Part shown: positions 1 through 6,027 of the stretch, one piece after another | How the letters are laid out: every line of letters starts with the position of its first letter | Numbering within the stretch: the stretch's first letter is position 1 | Assembly: GCA_027366075.1 (NCBI GenBank) | Contig: DAHXLI010000020.1 | Span: 1-8,541 of the forward strand | DNA from: Candidatus Parvarchaeota archaeon | GTDB lineage: Archaea > Nanobdellota > Nanobdellia > Parvarchaeales > Parvarchaeaceae | Length of the DNA stretch: 8,541 nt | Direction: 5' to 3' | The notes under the pieces: model-generated | Databases searched by the model: none | What the model was told of the DNA's origin: nothing | Seen by the model: the letters and a program-made list of their open reading frames with translations, nothing else | Made by a program: the position numbers and the translations under genes

Positions 1-240
1 TGAATCGCCCAGGGATATTATTAGCCCCTCATTAGCAAAGCATGCCGCTTGGACGCTGCCTAATCCTGCGAAGCCAGTGACTGTTGTGCCTGCCGACGAA
101 GACGGGGAGAATATGCCTAAGGAATATAAAACGCCCGCAACTATCACGATGATCAGTATGGCCCAGCCGTAGGTCATCATGTACTCCAATGCCGATTGGG
201 ACCTGCTCCCTTTTACGCTCCTTGGGACGCGCGGTATCAT
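1..240 (-). CDS. Class III signal-peptide (archaeal type IV pilin-like) protein, 5' part only
   Basis: An open frame starts at an ATG at 240 and runs off the left edge without a stop; 80 codons are visible. After a basic leader (MIPRVPRSVKGSRS) comes QSALEY, then a hydrophobic segment at about residues 25-44 (GWAILIIVIVAGVLYSLGIF), then a Ser/Thr/Gly-rich stretch. This is the class III signal-peptide layout processed by an archaeal prepilin peptidase. If Gln15 is +1, Glu19 falls at the conserved +5 position, and cleavage would follow Ser14, where Gly is more usual. The product is probably an archaellin/pilin-family surface filament subunit, anchored or assembled through the N-terminal helix. 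The LEYMMTYGWAI pattern is common in ARMAN-type archaea, as I recall it. A TATA-like palindrome about 26 bp upstream suggests its own leaderless transcript. The globular part and C-terminus are outside the window, so the exact type is unknown. Confidence 0.8.
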   Translation of the reverse strand, partial: MIPRVPRSVKGSRSQSALEYMMTYGWAILIIVIVAGVLYSLGIFSPSSSAGTTVTGFAGLGSVQAACFANEGLIISLGDS

Positions 241-260
241 ATAAAAAGGTGTGTGCGTGT

Positions 261-272
261 AGATATATATCT
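261..272 (-). promoter_or_regulatory. Candidate TATA box for the pilin-like gene
   Basis: A perfect 12-bp palindrome, AGATATATATCT, is centred about 26 bp upstream of the ATG at 240. An archaeal TATA box at that distance would start transcription at or next to the start codon, so the mRNA would be leaderless. This agrees with the absence of a purine-rich ribosome binding site just before the ATG. Assigned by position and composition only. Confidence 0.45.
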
Positions 273-296
273 GACTATGTCTTACTTCGCGGACCG

Positions 297-357
297 GGAT
301 TTAGTTGATGTAAAAGGCGTTAAGACTCTGCTAGCGTATCGCCCAGGACATCAATCC
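297..357. repeat. Nested inverted repeat (possible structured RNA) between tRNA-Leu and the pilin-like gene
   Basis: The perfect arms TTGATGT (305-311) and ACATCAA (348-354) are extended by GGA (297-299) against TCC (355-357). A second nested stem, GGCG (316-319) against CGCC (340-343), encloses a 20-base loop holding the palindrome GCTAGC (330-335). The structure lies wholly in non-coding DNA, starting a few bases after the 3' end of tRNA-Leu on the minus strand. It could act as a processing or termination structure for the tRNA transcript, a small RNA, or a protein-binding site. No T-arm consensus is present, so it is not an ordinary tRNA. The function is unknown; the symmetry is directly visible. 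Confidence 0.4.
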
Positions 358-359
358 TA

Positions 360-442
360 TGCAGGAGGAGGGATTCGAACCCTCGAAGACCTGAATCATA
401 AGGTCCTAAGCCTTACGCGTTTGACCGCTTCGCTACCCCTGC
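360..442 (-). tRNA. tRNA-Leu (anticodon UAG)
   Basis: The minus strand folds as a type II tRNA. The 7-bp acceptor pairs GCAGGGG with CTCCTGC (one G-U). A D-arm (GCG/CGC) carries GG in its loop. The anticodon stem TAAGG/CCTTA closes the loop CTTAGGA, with anticodon TAG at 408-406. A 14-base variable arm follows, then the T-arm GAGGG-TTCGAAT-CCCTC. The base at 360 gives A73, the leucine discriminator, and CCA is not encoded. The UAG anticodon reads CUA and probably other CUN leucine codons. There is no intron, although introns are common in ARMAN-type tRNAs. The first 10 bases overlap the end of the aMBF1 gene, so it is probably processed from the pheS-pheT-aMBF1 transcript. Confidence 0.95.
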
Positions 443-888
443 TTTTGCTTCTTTTTTATTTCTACGACATCTCCGATTGATAAACCCTTGTTTTTGGTGA
501 TTTTTCTGAATAGTTTTGGTGAGACCTCGAGAAGAGAGATCTTCAAGGCCTTCTCTAATTTAAAAGTCAGCTCTTCGGAAGGGATTATTTTGCCATCCAA
601 TACTTTTTTAAGTTCATATTTTGAGGTGCTTGTCTGGCTAGAAAGCTGCTCAAGCGTGATATTTTTAGAGTTTAAAGCCTCTTTTATGATCTGAGAAAAA
701 TCCACTCTAAGTTCCTTCTCGGTGGGCATAGTATCGATTTGATTACCAATTGTCCTGCTACTCTGGCTGCCGACTTCTGAGAGTACTTTACCATATTTTG
801 AACATTTCTGGCAAACTTCGAGTATCGCCCCGTCTATTTCGGTCTTATAAAATTTTTCGTCGCTTAATCCGCAAAGCTCACAGTTCAT
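433..888 (-). CDS. Archaeal multiprotein bridging factor 1 (aMBF1), zinc-ribbon plus HTH transcription factor
   Basis: The product has 151 residues. An N-terminal zinc ribbon carries two Cys pairs, C3-x2-C6 and C26-x2-C29, the latter followed by KYG as is typical of archaeal MBF1. A linker of about 30 residues leads to a Cro/C1-type helix-turn-helix at roughly 64-118 (ITLEQLSSQTSTSKYELKKV). A C-terminal tail (LSIGDVVEIKKK) follows, matching the family's basic end. In archaea aMBF1 is a conserved cytoplasmic protein linked to transcription and to the ribosome; its target is not deducible here. The ATG overlaps the pheT stop (ATGA), implying translational coupling. The C-terminus is encoded inside tRNA-Leu: codons CAG GGG TAG are also bases 1-9 of the tRNA plus one more. 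Family assignment is firm from the zinc ribbon/HTH order and length. Confidence 0.9.
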   Translation of the reverse strand: MNCELCGLSDEKFYKTEIDGAILEVCQKCSKYGKVLSEVGSQSSRTIGNQIDTMPTEKELRVDFSQIIKEALNSKNITLEQLSSQTSTSKYELKKVLDGKIIPSEELTFKLEKALKISLLEVSPKLFRKITKNKGLSIGDVVEIKKKQKQG

Positions 889-2537
889 AAGCCGAGAGAA
901 TCGAGGTATATTTCGGCGATAGAAACTGGGGTCTCTATCTTAAATTCATTCAGGACGCTTGGATGGATTTCGCCTATTACCCCTATCTTCCTATCTCCAT
1001 GGTAGATAAGCCCACTTCTTCCCTTTATCAACGCATCTGAAAAGCCGTCTAAAGACGCATCTTTTTTTATTTTTATCGTTTCGTCACTAAATGTATCTCT
1101 TAGTAATTTGTAGATTATCCCCTGCAATTCTGTCATTGTCGAATTTATGTCCGAATAGCAGATTGAAAGACGCAATCTGTTTTCAAATAGCACGTCTGCA
1201 TTGTTATTTCTAGCTAAGACAAAGCCGATGTCAAAAAGTTTCTGCGGGAATTTCTTATGTAAATTATTGGATAAGAATCTTAGCATCTCCCCGCAAAGGT
1301 TTGCGCGCGCCATAGTTATGTCTCCGCTCTTTTGCCCTATCAGTGGCGCATAGTTCTCCGCTTTGATTTTTGTCTTTTTGAACTGATAGTCTTCGCTGGT
1401 AAGCACATTAAGATCTAGTTCCTGATAACCAAAGCCGATTAGCAATGAAACCATGTTATCCAACGTATTTGAGTTCGCCAATTTCCTCCCAACAGTATAA
1501 GAATGTGGCTTAATTGCTGTTACGTTTTCTACGCCATAAAATCGCATTATGTCGTCTACTATGTCGACTTGGTGTATCACGTCTTGCCTATAGAATGGGG
1601 GTACCACCACTATGCCAGATTTCTCCTCCAAAACGCCATAATCCATGGATTTTAATATGCGGGCCATCTCTTTTAGAGACATTTCTACACCTAGCAACTT
1701 TGACACGTTAGACGTATCCAAAAAGAACTTATTAGTTTTAAAGTCCAAACCGGTGTCTATATCTTTTACTTCATATTTTGGCGCTATAACCGAAACTTCC
1801 CCTAAAAATTGTAAATTTAACATCAAGGCTTTTGTCAAGGAATTAACAGCATATCTGTTGTTCCCGGTTATGTCTATAAAGAGGCTTTTAGTGTCTTTTG
1901 TAACGGAAGAGAAATCAGCGTTTATTATTGGCGGCATAGCGAATATCTCGCTCCCTTTTTGTTTCCAGACTATCGGCTTATCCTCCAAAAGTTCGCGGTA
2001 AGATCTGCCCTTTTCCGTTTCTAAAATTATCTCTGAATAATTTTTCTCAGAAGATAGACCTAGCGGGACGAACGAAACTTTAGAAGGCTCTGTTTGTTCA
2101 TAAACGATCGGGAATTTTAACTTTGAAAAGTCGAAAAGCCCTATCGCTGCGGAGTTTCTATTTCTGCCAACGGTTTTGTCGAACTTATCCTGCATGGTAA
2201 GGAGTTCTGCTAAGTTTTTGCCGGCGGGTTCATCTAGTTTTACGTAAAGGAGATTCACGAAAGGCCGGTGCGTTTTTTTAACCGCTACTTCTAATTTTTT
2301 ATATCTTACAGCTTCAGTCCTATGCAAGTTTACGCCGAGAAGTTGCCCGAGTAGGTGCGCAACGGAAAACTTTGATATTATTTCCACACGGTCTGATGTT
2401 ACCTCAAAATTTAGATACTCCCCCCCACCCTCCACGTCTATGCCGTATCTAAAGCAAAGGCTTTCGAAGTCTTTTCTCGAGAGCTTTTTCTTGAGGATGG
2501 CGTTCATCTCAGTTATCGTAGTATTTATCATTACCAT
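885..2537 (-). CDS. pheT: Phenylalanine--tRNA ligase beta subunit (archaeal type)
   Basis: The product has 550 residues, the usual length of the archaeal/eukaryotic beta subunit, which lacks the bacterial N-terminal tRNA-binding domain. Recognisable blocks are FEVTSDRVEII near residue 44, a B3/B4 region with NSAAIGLFDFSKLKFPIVYE near 128, PPIINADFSSVTKDTKSLF near 202, and a B5 domain at about 268-340 ending in YRQDVIHQVDIVDDIMRFYG. The C-terminal catalytic-like core ends in GVIGEIHPSVLNEF. With PheS it forms the heterotetramer that charges tRNA-Phe; beta subunits carry the editing site that clears mischarged Tyr. The ATG at 2537 lies one base after the pheS stop (TGA-T-ATG), a coupled arrangement; an in-frame ATG two codons further in is an alternative start. 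The stop overlaps the aMBF1 start. Confidence 0.96.
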   Translation of the reverse strand: MVMINTTITEMNAILKKKLSRKDFESLCFRYGIDVEGGGEYLNFEVTSDRVEIISKFSVAHLLGQLLGVNLHRTEAVRYKKLEVAVKKTHRPFVNLLYVKLDEPAGKNLAELLTMQDKFDKTVGRNRNSAAIGLFDFSKLKFPIVYEQTEPSKVSFVPLGLSSEKNYSEIILETEKGRSYRELLEDKPIVWKQKGSEIFAMPPIINADFSSVTKDTKSLFIDITGNNRYAVNSLTKALMLNLQFLGEVSVIAPKYEVKDIDTGLDFKTNKFFLDTSNVSKLLGVEMSLKEMARILKSMDYGVLEEKSGIVVVPPFYRQDVIHQVDIVDDIMRFYGVENVTAIKPHSYTVGRKLANSNTLDNMVSLLIGFGYQELDLNVLTSEDYQFKKTKIKAENYAPLIGQKSGDITMARANLCGEMLRFLSNNLHKKFPQKLFDIGFVLARNNNADVLFENRLRLSICYSDINSTMTELQGIIYKLLRDTFSDETIKIKKDASLDGFSDALIKGRSGLIYHGDRKIGVIGEIHPSVLNEFKIETPVSIAEIYLDSLGL

Positions 2538-2538
2538 A

Positions 2539-4068
2539 TCAATTGAATTTTCCGAATAGTTTCTTAGATTCTACCGTTCTCAAAAAGTCAAGATCTGCGA
2601 AGCCGCCATAAATCGATCTTATATCTGCTATCCCAAGTCTTAATATAAGCATCCTATCAAAGCCGAAGCCCCACGCGACTATGTTCTTTTTTATTCCGAA
2701 CGGCTCCAGAGTCTCTGGTCTAAAAACGCCGGAGTTCCCCACTTCTATCCATCTTTTTAATTTCGGGCTAAACGCTTGTATTTCCAGGCTTGGTTCCGTG
2801 TAGGGATTATATGTCGGTTTCAGGCGTATTTTATCGATGCCTATTTTTTTGTAAAACTCCGTTATGTAACCTATCAGGTCGGCCAGATTAAGGTCGTCAT
2901 CGTACACTATCCCCTCCACTTGGTAAAATTCTGGCAGATGCGTCGCGTCTGAAGTTTCATTCCTAAATACCTTGCTTATCGAGAAATATTTTGCTGGGGT
3001 ATCCTTATTTTTTGAGATATTGTCGTGTATATACCTGAAGGTAGTGGCCGTTGTATGCCCCCTCATTATTAGCACCTTGCTTTTGCTTTCATCGAAGTCG
3101 CGTTTATAGCCTACGGAGTTATTATTTTTGTCAAGAGCGAACCCGCTTTTGTATATGCTACTTACTTTGTCCAACAGTTCTTTAGGGACTTTCGGTCCTG
3201 GCGCATTTATATAAACCGTATCCTGTATGTCTCGGTCCGGATGATCCTGCTTGAACATCATCACGTCAAAGTTCCAGAAACTCGATTCCGCATAATCGCT
3301 TTGCATCTCTTCAAAACCCATTGCCACCAATACATCCTTAACGTGGGAGCTAAACTGTTTTGATACGTTTCGTCTACCGGAAAGTGGCTGCGCTGGTTCC
3401 GTATCTAGAGAATATTCCCTAAATTCTGCGCCTTTCCAGTCTTTTATGGCCTCGGGAGTTAGTCTGTCTACAAGGTCCTTGTTAAAGCCGCTGGATTTTA
3501 CAGCGTTTGAGCCTACGTCGGTTATCTCGATCTTCTCGCTTACTATCTCCGATTTTTCTATTATGCCCCGCCTTAAAAGATCTTTTGTGTCTTCGTCGTC
3601 TTTTGCTGTCTTTTCTGTGTCTACCCTCTTCAAGAGTGCGTTCTTTCTCTCTAGAAGACCGACTTTCGACTCGTCCAATAAAAAATTATCTGCGTTTACC
3701 TGTATTATTTTATTTTTTCGCAATATGCCCAATGCCGCACTAACTTCGTCGGCGTCTAACGGTAGCTTTTTAACGTCTCTGTAAGAGAATTGTGGGGCCC
3801 CCTTGATCTTTTTAGCAAGCAGATATTCAGGCAACCCATCGGAGAGGTATTTCCTCCCTAGTCCGGTCAGCCTGTATTCTATTGAGACTTCGTTTATTAT
3901 TTTTAACAAACCGTAATTCAGCAGCTTTCTGGCAGAATTAAGCAGGGCGGACTTATCTATGCCGGATTCTTCAGATATTTTTGAAAGATATTTGTTCTCT
4001 TTTGAGACTGCGGACAGCAATAATTTATCATTCTTGCCTAAAAGTTCGGTTATTCTATTTGTCTCCAT
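2539..4068 (-). CDS. pheS: Phenylalanine--tRNA ligase alpha subunit (archaeal type)
   Basis: The product has 509 residues, the archaeal/eukaryotic length. The N-terminal part (about 1-170) reads as winged-helix tRNA-binding modules (KLLLSAVSKENKYLSKISEE; YRLTGLGRKYL). The class II synthetase core follows: ESSFWNFDVMMFKQDHPDRD at 261-280, GHTTATTFRYI near 337, motif 2 VFRNETSDATHLPEFYQVEG at 367-386, and motif 3 WGFGFDRMLILRLGIADIR at 466-484. It catalyses ATP-dependent activation of phenylalanine and transfer to tRNA-Phe, in an (alpha-beta)2 complex with PheT. It is first in a unit running into pheT, aMBF1 and tRNA-Leu. Motif 2 has Tyr where family members usually have His (EFHQ becomes EFYQ). 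The ATG at 4068 is the only reasonable start; the upstream region is AT-rich promoter DNA. Confidence 0.97.
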   Translation of the reverse strand: METNRITELLGKNDKLLLSAVSKENKYLSKISEESGIDKSALLNSARKLLNYGLLKIINEVSIEYRLTGLGRKYLSDGLPEYLLAKKIKGAPQFSYRDVKKLPLDADEVSAALGILRKNKIIQVNADNFLLDESKVGLLERKNALLKRVDTEKTAKDDEDTKDLLRRGIIEKSEIVSEKIEITDVGSNAVKSSGFNKDLVDRLTPEAIKDWKGAEFREYSLDTEPAQPLSGRRNVSKQFSSHVKDVLVAMGFEEMQSDYAESSFWNFDVMMFKQDHPDRDIQDTVYINAPGPKVPKELLDKVSSIYKSGFALDKNNNSVGYKRDFDESKSKVLIMRGHTTATTFRYIHDNISKNKDTPAKYFSISKVFRNETSDATHLPEFYQVEGIVYDDDLNLADLIGYITEFYKKIGIDKIRLKPTYNPYTEPSLEIQAFSPKLKRWIEVGNSGVFRPETLEPFGIKKNIVAWGFGFDRMLILRLGIADIRSIYGGFADLDFLRTVESKKLFGKFN

Positions 4069-4249
4069 AATTTAGCTTTATAATATAACCTTGCAAACCC
4101 AGTAATTTAAAGTTTAACTTTCGATTTCAATAATTGATTGACTTTATAATCCATATTTTTCATAGCATTTTTGCTTTTATGCGCCGCACATTTAAAGCAC
4201 AGTTTTATGGGAAAAATAGAAATTAATATTAGGTTAACTAAGTATAACA
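4069..4249. promoter_or_regulatory. Divergent AT-rich promoter region between pheS and the Fap7/AK6-like gene
   Basis: These 181 bp separate two outward-facing genes and contain no supportable ORF. For pheS, CTTTAAATTA (4112-4103, minus) could be a TATA box giving a leader of about 13 bases. The more striking TTTATAATATAA (4077-4088) sits too close to the ATG to serve the annotated start. For the plus-strand gene, TTAATATTA (4223-4231), preceded by the purine-rich BRE-like run GAAAAATAGAAA, lies about 23 bp before the ATG and predicts a nearly leaderless mRNA. Two short inverted repeats, 4109-4121 and 4127-4137, lie between the promoters. All assignments are by position and composition only. 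Confidence 0.45.
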
Positions 4250-4804
4250 ATGATAATTTCCTTGAGTGGGACACCGGGTACGGGTAAAAGTACAGTGGGA
4301 AGGCGCCTCGCCGGCGAATTGGGTTACAGCGTAATAGAGTTGTCTAACTTCATAAAGTCTGGTTCCGAATTCGAATCCCGTGTGTCTTTGGGGCGTATAA
4401 ACGGTCTCGCTAACAGTAAAATGAAAGAAAACTCCATAATCATATCGCACCTAGCGCACTTGCTTACGTCAAATAAGATTGATTTATTTATCGTGCTCCG
4501 ATGTAACCCGGCCGAATTGATAAAGCGGCTTAAAAAGAGGGGTTACTCCGACTTTAAAGTGTACGATAACGCTATGTTCGAAGCGCTGGACGGGACTTAT
4601 ATAGAGGCTGCAGAACTGCATAAAAACGTCGTACAGATAGAAAACACCAAAAACTTAAGATCTACAGTAAAGCGAATAGTCTCTCTTGTCGAAAACGGAA
4701 AGAAGCCAAAGAAATTTAATAAAGACTACAGTAAGTATCTGCTTAAGATAGAAAGACAGTTTAGGTCTGGGCTTAAATATACAGACTGCGGAACAATTAA
4801 ATAA
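4250..4804 (+). CDS. Fap7/AK6-family nucleotide kinase (adenylate kinase-like NTPase)
   Basis: The product has 184 residues. It begins with a P-loop, GTPGTGKST at 7-15, directly after a beta strand. A HLAHLL segment follows at 67-72, where the family has its Asp/Glu-x-His Walker B variant, and then IVLRCNPAELIKRLKKRGYS (81-100), the typical LID-side sequence of archaeal AK6/Fap7 proteins. The family shows adenylate kinase/ATPase activity and, in eukaryotes and archaea, helps late small-subunit rRNA maturation with uS11. Here the acidic Walker B position is Ile65 (I-S-H), so catalysis may be altered. A basic C-terminal tail of about 35 residues follows the core. The gene is divergent from pheS and followed 36 bp later by a small gene on the same strand. 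Family assignment is good; activity is uncertain. Confidence 0.82.
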   Translation: MIISLSGTPGTGKSTVGRRLAGELGYSVIELSNFIKSGSEFESRVSLGRINGLANSKMKENSIIISHLAHLLTSNKIDLFIVLRCNPAELIKRLKKRGYSDFKVYDNAMFEALDGTYIEAAELHKNVVQIENTKNLRSTVKRIVSLVENGKKPKKFNKDYSKYLLKIERQFRSGLKYTDCGTIK

Positions 4805-4840
4805 GACACCAAAGCGGAAAGCCTCGAAAAGACGATTACT

Positions 4841-5167
4841 ATGAGTTGGAAAAGACTTAAATTTTTTCTTGATACACCAAAACGCCAAGGGTGGTTTAAA
4901 GAAAAACCTTTTTCTCCAATGAAACAGGCGGTGGTAGATGTCGCATATGCAAGTTTTCTAAAAGACCTTCAAGAAAAAAACAACAAAGAAACACCGAGGA
5001 CCCCAAAAGAACAAAACGAGCGACTTAGTCTGGATGTTGCGTATATATATGCTCTAAAGAGGCTTCAAGGTGTAGATACTGAATATGCAGCCGCTATAAA
5101 AAAGTTTGAAGAAGACAAAAAGAAACTGCATCAAAGAAAGATAAGAAAAGCCTTTTCTAACACGTAA
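4841..5167 (+). CDS. Small hypothetical protein with an internal DVAY repeat
   Basis: The product is 108 residues of unrecognised family. The sequence is very basic and Lys/Glu/Gln-rich, with no signal peptide or membrane segment, so a cytoplasmic protein is likely. Two matching blocks 32 residues apart, DVAYASFLKDLQ (33-44) and DVAYIYALKRLQ (65-76), look like paired amphipathic helices; Lys/Gln/Pro-rich linkers and a charged helical tail (KKFEEDKKKLHQRKIRKAF) surround them. It starts 36 bp after the kinase stop with no clear ribosome binding site, and is probably co-transcribed with it. Its last bases overlap, on the opposite strand, the end of a pilin-like remnant. The internal repeat and sensible helical composition favour a real gene over a chance ORF. 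No function can be assigned. Confidence 0.6.
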   Translation: MSWKRLKFFLDTPKRQGWFKEKPFSPMKQAVVDVAYASFLKDLQEKNNKETPRTPKEQNERLSLDVAYIYALKRLQGVDTEYAAAIKKFEEDKKKLHQRKIRKAFSNT

Positions 5168-5324
5168 AATTAAGCACCACAGCGCTACCAGGATTTATTA
5201 TTCCACCACTTGGATTTGAGCCGCAGGTTGTGCCATTTGCTAAGGTTATTAAGTTGTTGTTAAGCCACACGTATGCACCGCCGATTCTAAAAAGATAAAC
5301 TGTAATGCTAAAAGACGTTGTCGC
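5157..5324 (-). pseudogene. C-terminal remnant of a secreted pilin-like protein (no start codon)
   Basis: A minus-strand frame stays open for 55 codons between an in-frame TAA (5327-5325) and a TAG stop (5159-5157). It has no ATG and no convincing alternative start. The translation is Gly/Asn/Thr-rich and beta-like: GGAYVWLNNNLITLANGTTC near its middle, then NPSGGIINPGSAVVLNFTC at the end. Two Cys and several N-glycosylation-like sites (NGT, NFT) fit the extracellular end of an archaeal pilin-like or class III signal-peptide protein. Nothing upstream supplies an N-terminus: only 29 bases separate the TAA from the rps7 stop, and rps7 is in another frame. The best reading is a decayed or truncated gene fragment. 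A chance ORF is possible, but the composition is unlike shadow frames elsewhere in the window. Confidence 0.45.
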
Positions 5325-5356
5325 TTACGAAATAATCCGCCTTCCTCTCCGATCTT

Positions 5357-6025
5357 TTATCGACTTGACGCTGCTTGTCTCTCTGTGTCTATCTTCTTTG
5401 ATATAGGGAAAGACGTGTCTGATCTATTGTATGCGCCCATCAAAATCTCATAAAGGGCGTCTTTTGCTTTTTTGCCTGAAAATGAAAGTTGGAACGTGCC
5501 TTCTGATATCCATCTTAGAGACAGATCGAGTCTCCTCATCGGCGAAGTGTCTACCTGTTTTGCGATCCTTTGACCGGCTATCAAAAGGGACATTACCTCT
5601 TCTCTTGGCGCAGAGTTTTCTACCGCCCTAACCAGCACTTCAACGGGATTTTTGCCGTCCTTGCTTATGCGGTCAAACGCACCGTTTACTATATTAAAAG
5701 CGGTATAAAATCTACCAGAAGCCATCTTAGAAGTCCTAAGGTGCTTTTTACCCTTGTGCCCTGGGACCATAAGATGCGTGATCAACCTTTCGGCTATGTC
5801 CACTTTTGACCTTGCAAGTCTCTGTTGGGATAGCCTACCTGAGCTTTTCGGCATTATTATCGGCTTGACGGAGATGACTCCTCGAAGCCCCAGGTCTTTT
5901 ACCTCTACGTTGAAATCATACTTGTTGAAAAGCTTGTAATCGGGAAATCCTTCCTTAGTCTCCTTGGCTTTGGATTTTTCCTCCACGGCTTTTGGTTTTT
6001 CTTCTACAGTTTTAGATTCTTCCAT
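5357..6025 (-). CDS. rps7: Small ribosomal subunit protein uS7
   Basis: The product has 222 residues, within the archaeal/eukaryotic range. An acidic/basic low-complexity N-terminal tail of about 25 residues (EEKPKAVEEKSKAKETKEG) precedes the S7 domain. Diagnostic segments are ERLITHLMVPGHKGKKHLRT (79-98), GKNPVEVLVRAVENSAPREE (124-143) and AKQVDTSPMRRLDLSLRWIS (155-174), with the C-terminus ERQAASSR. uS7 nucleates assembly of the 30S head by binding the 3' major domain of 16S rRNA and lines the E site. It starts two bases after the rps12 stop, so it is translated as the distal gene of the cluster. In many archaea the EF-1A and S10 genes follow; here the cluster ends and a pilin-like remnant and convergent genes follow. 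Confidence 0.96.
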   Translation of the reverse strand: MEESKTVEEKPKAVEEKSKAKETKEGFPDYKLFNKYDFNVEVKDLGLRGVISVKPIIMPKSSGRLSQQRLARSKVDIAERLITHLMVPGHKGKKHLRTSKMASGRFYTAFNIVNGAFDRISKDGKNPVEVLVRAVENSAPREEVMSLLIAGQRIAKQVDTSPMRRLDLSLRWISEGTFQLSFSGKKAKDALYEILMGAYNRSDTSFPISKKIDTERQAASSR

Positions 6026-6027
6026 AT

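Noticed and set aside
285..360. Possible second tRNA in the inverted-repeat region
   Set aside because: There is no TTCNANN T-loop, no 7-bp acceptor pair and no anticodon arm; only nested stems are present.
196..480. Plus-strand ORF of 94 codons at the left end
   Set aside because: It runs antisense through tRNA-Leu, the inverted repeat and the pilin start, and its translation has no family features. It is a shadow.
3446..3784. Plus-strand Ser/Leu/Phe-rich ORFs inside pheS
   Set aside because: They are antisense to a clear, full-length pheS, and their composition is that of reverse-strand reading of Lys/Glu-rich codons.
4655..4888. Minus-strand ORF across the end of the kinase gene and start of the next gene
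   Set aside because: It is antisense to a well-supported gene with no promoter or family features.
5289..5293. T5 tract on the minus strand downstream of rps7 as a terminator
   Set aside because: Five T residues in AT-rich DNA, with no second tract or supporting context, are too weak to call.
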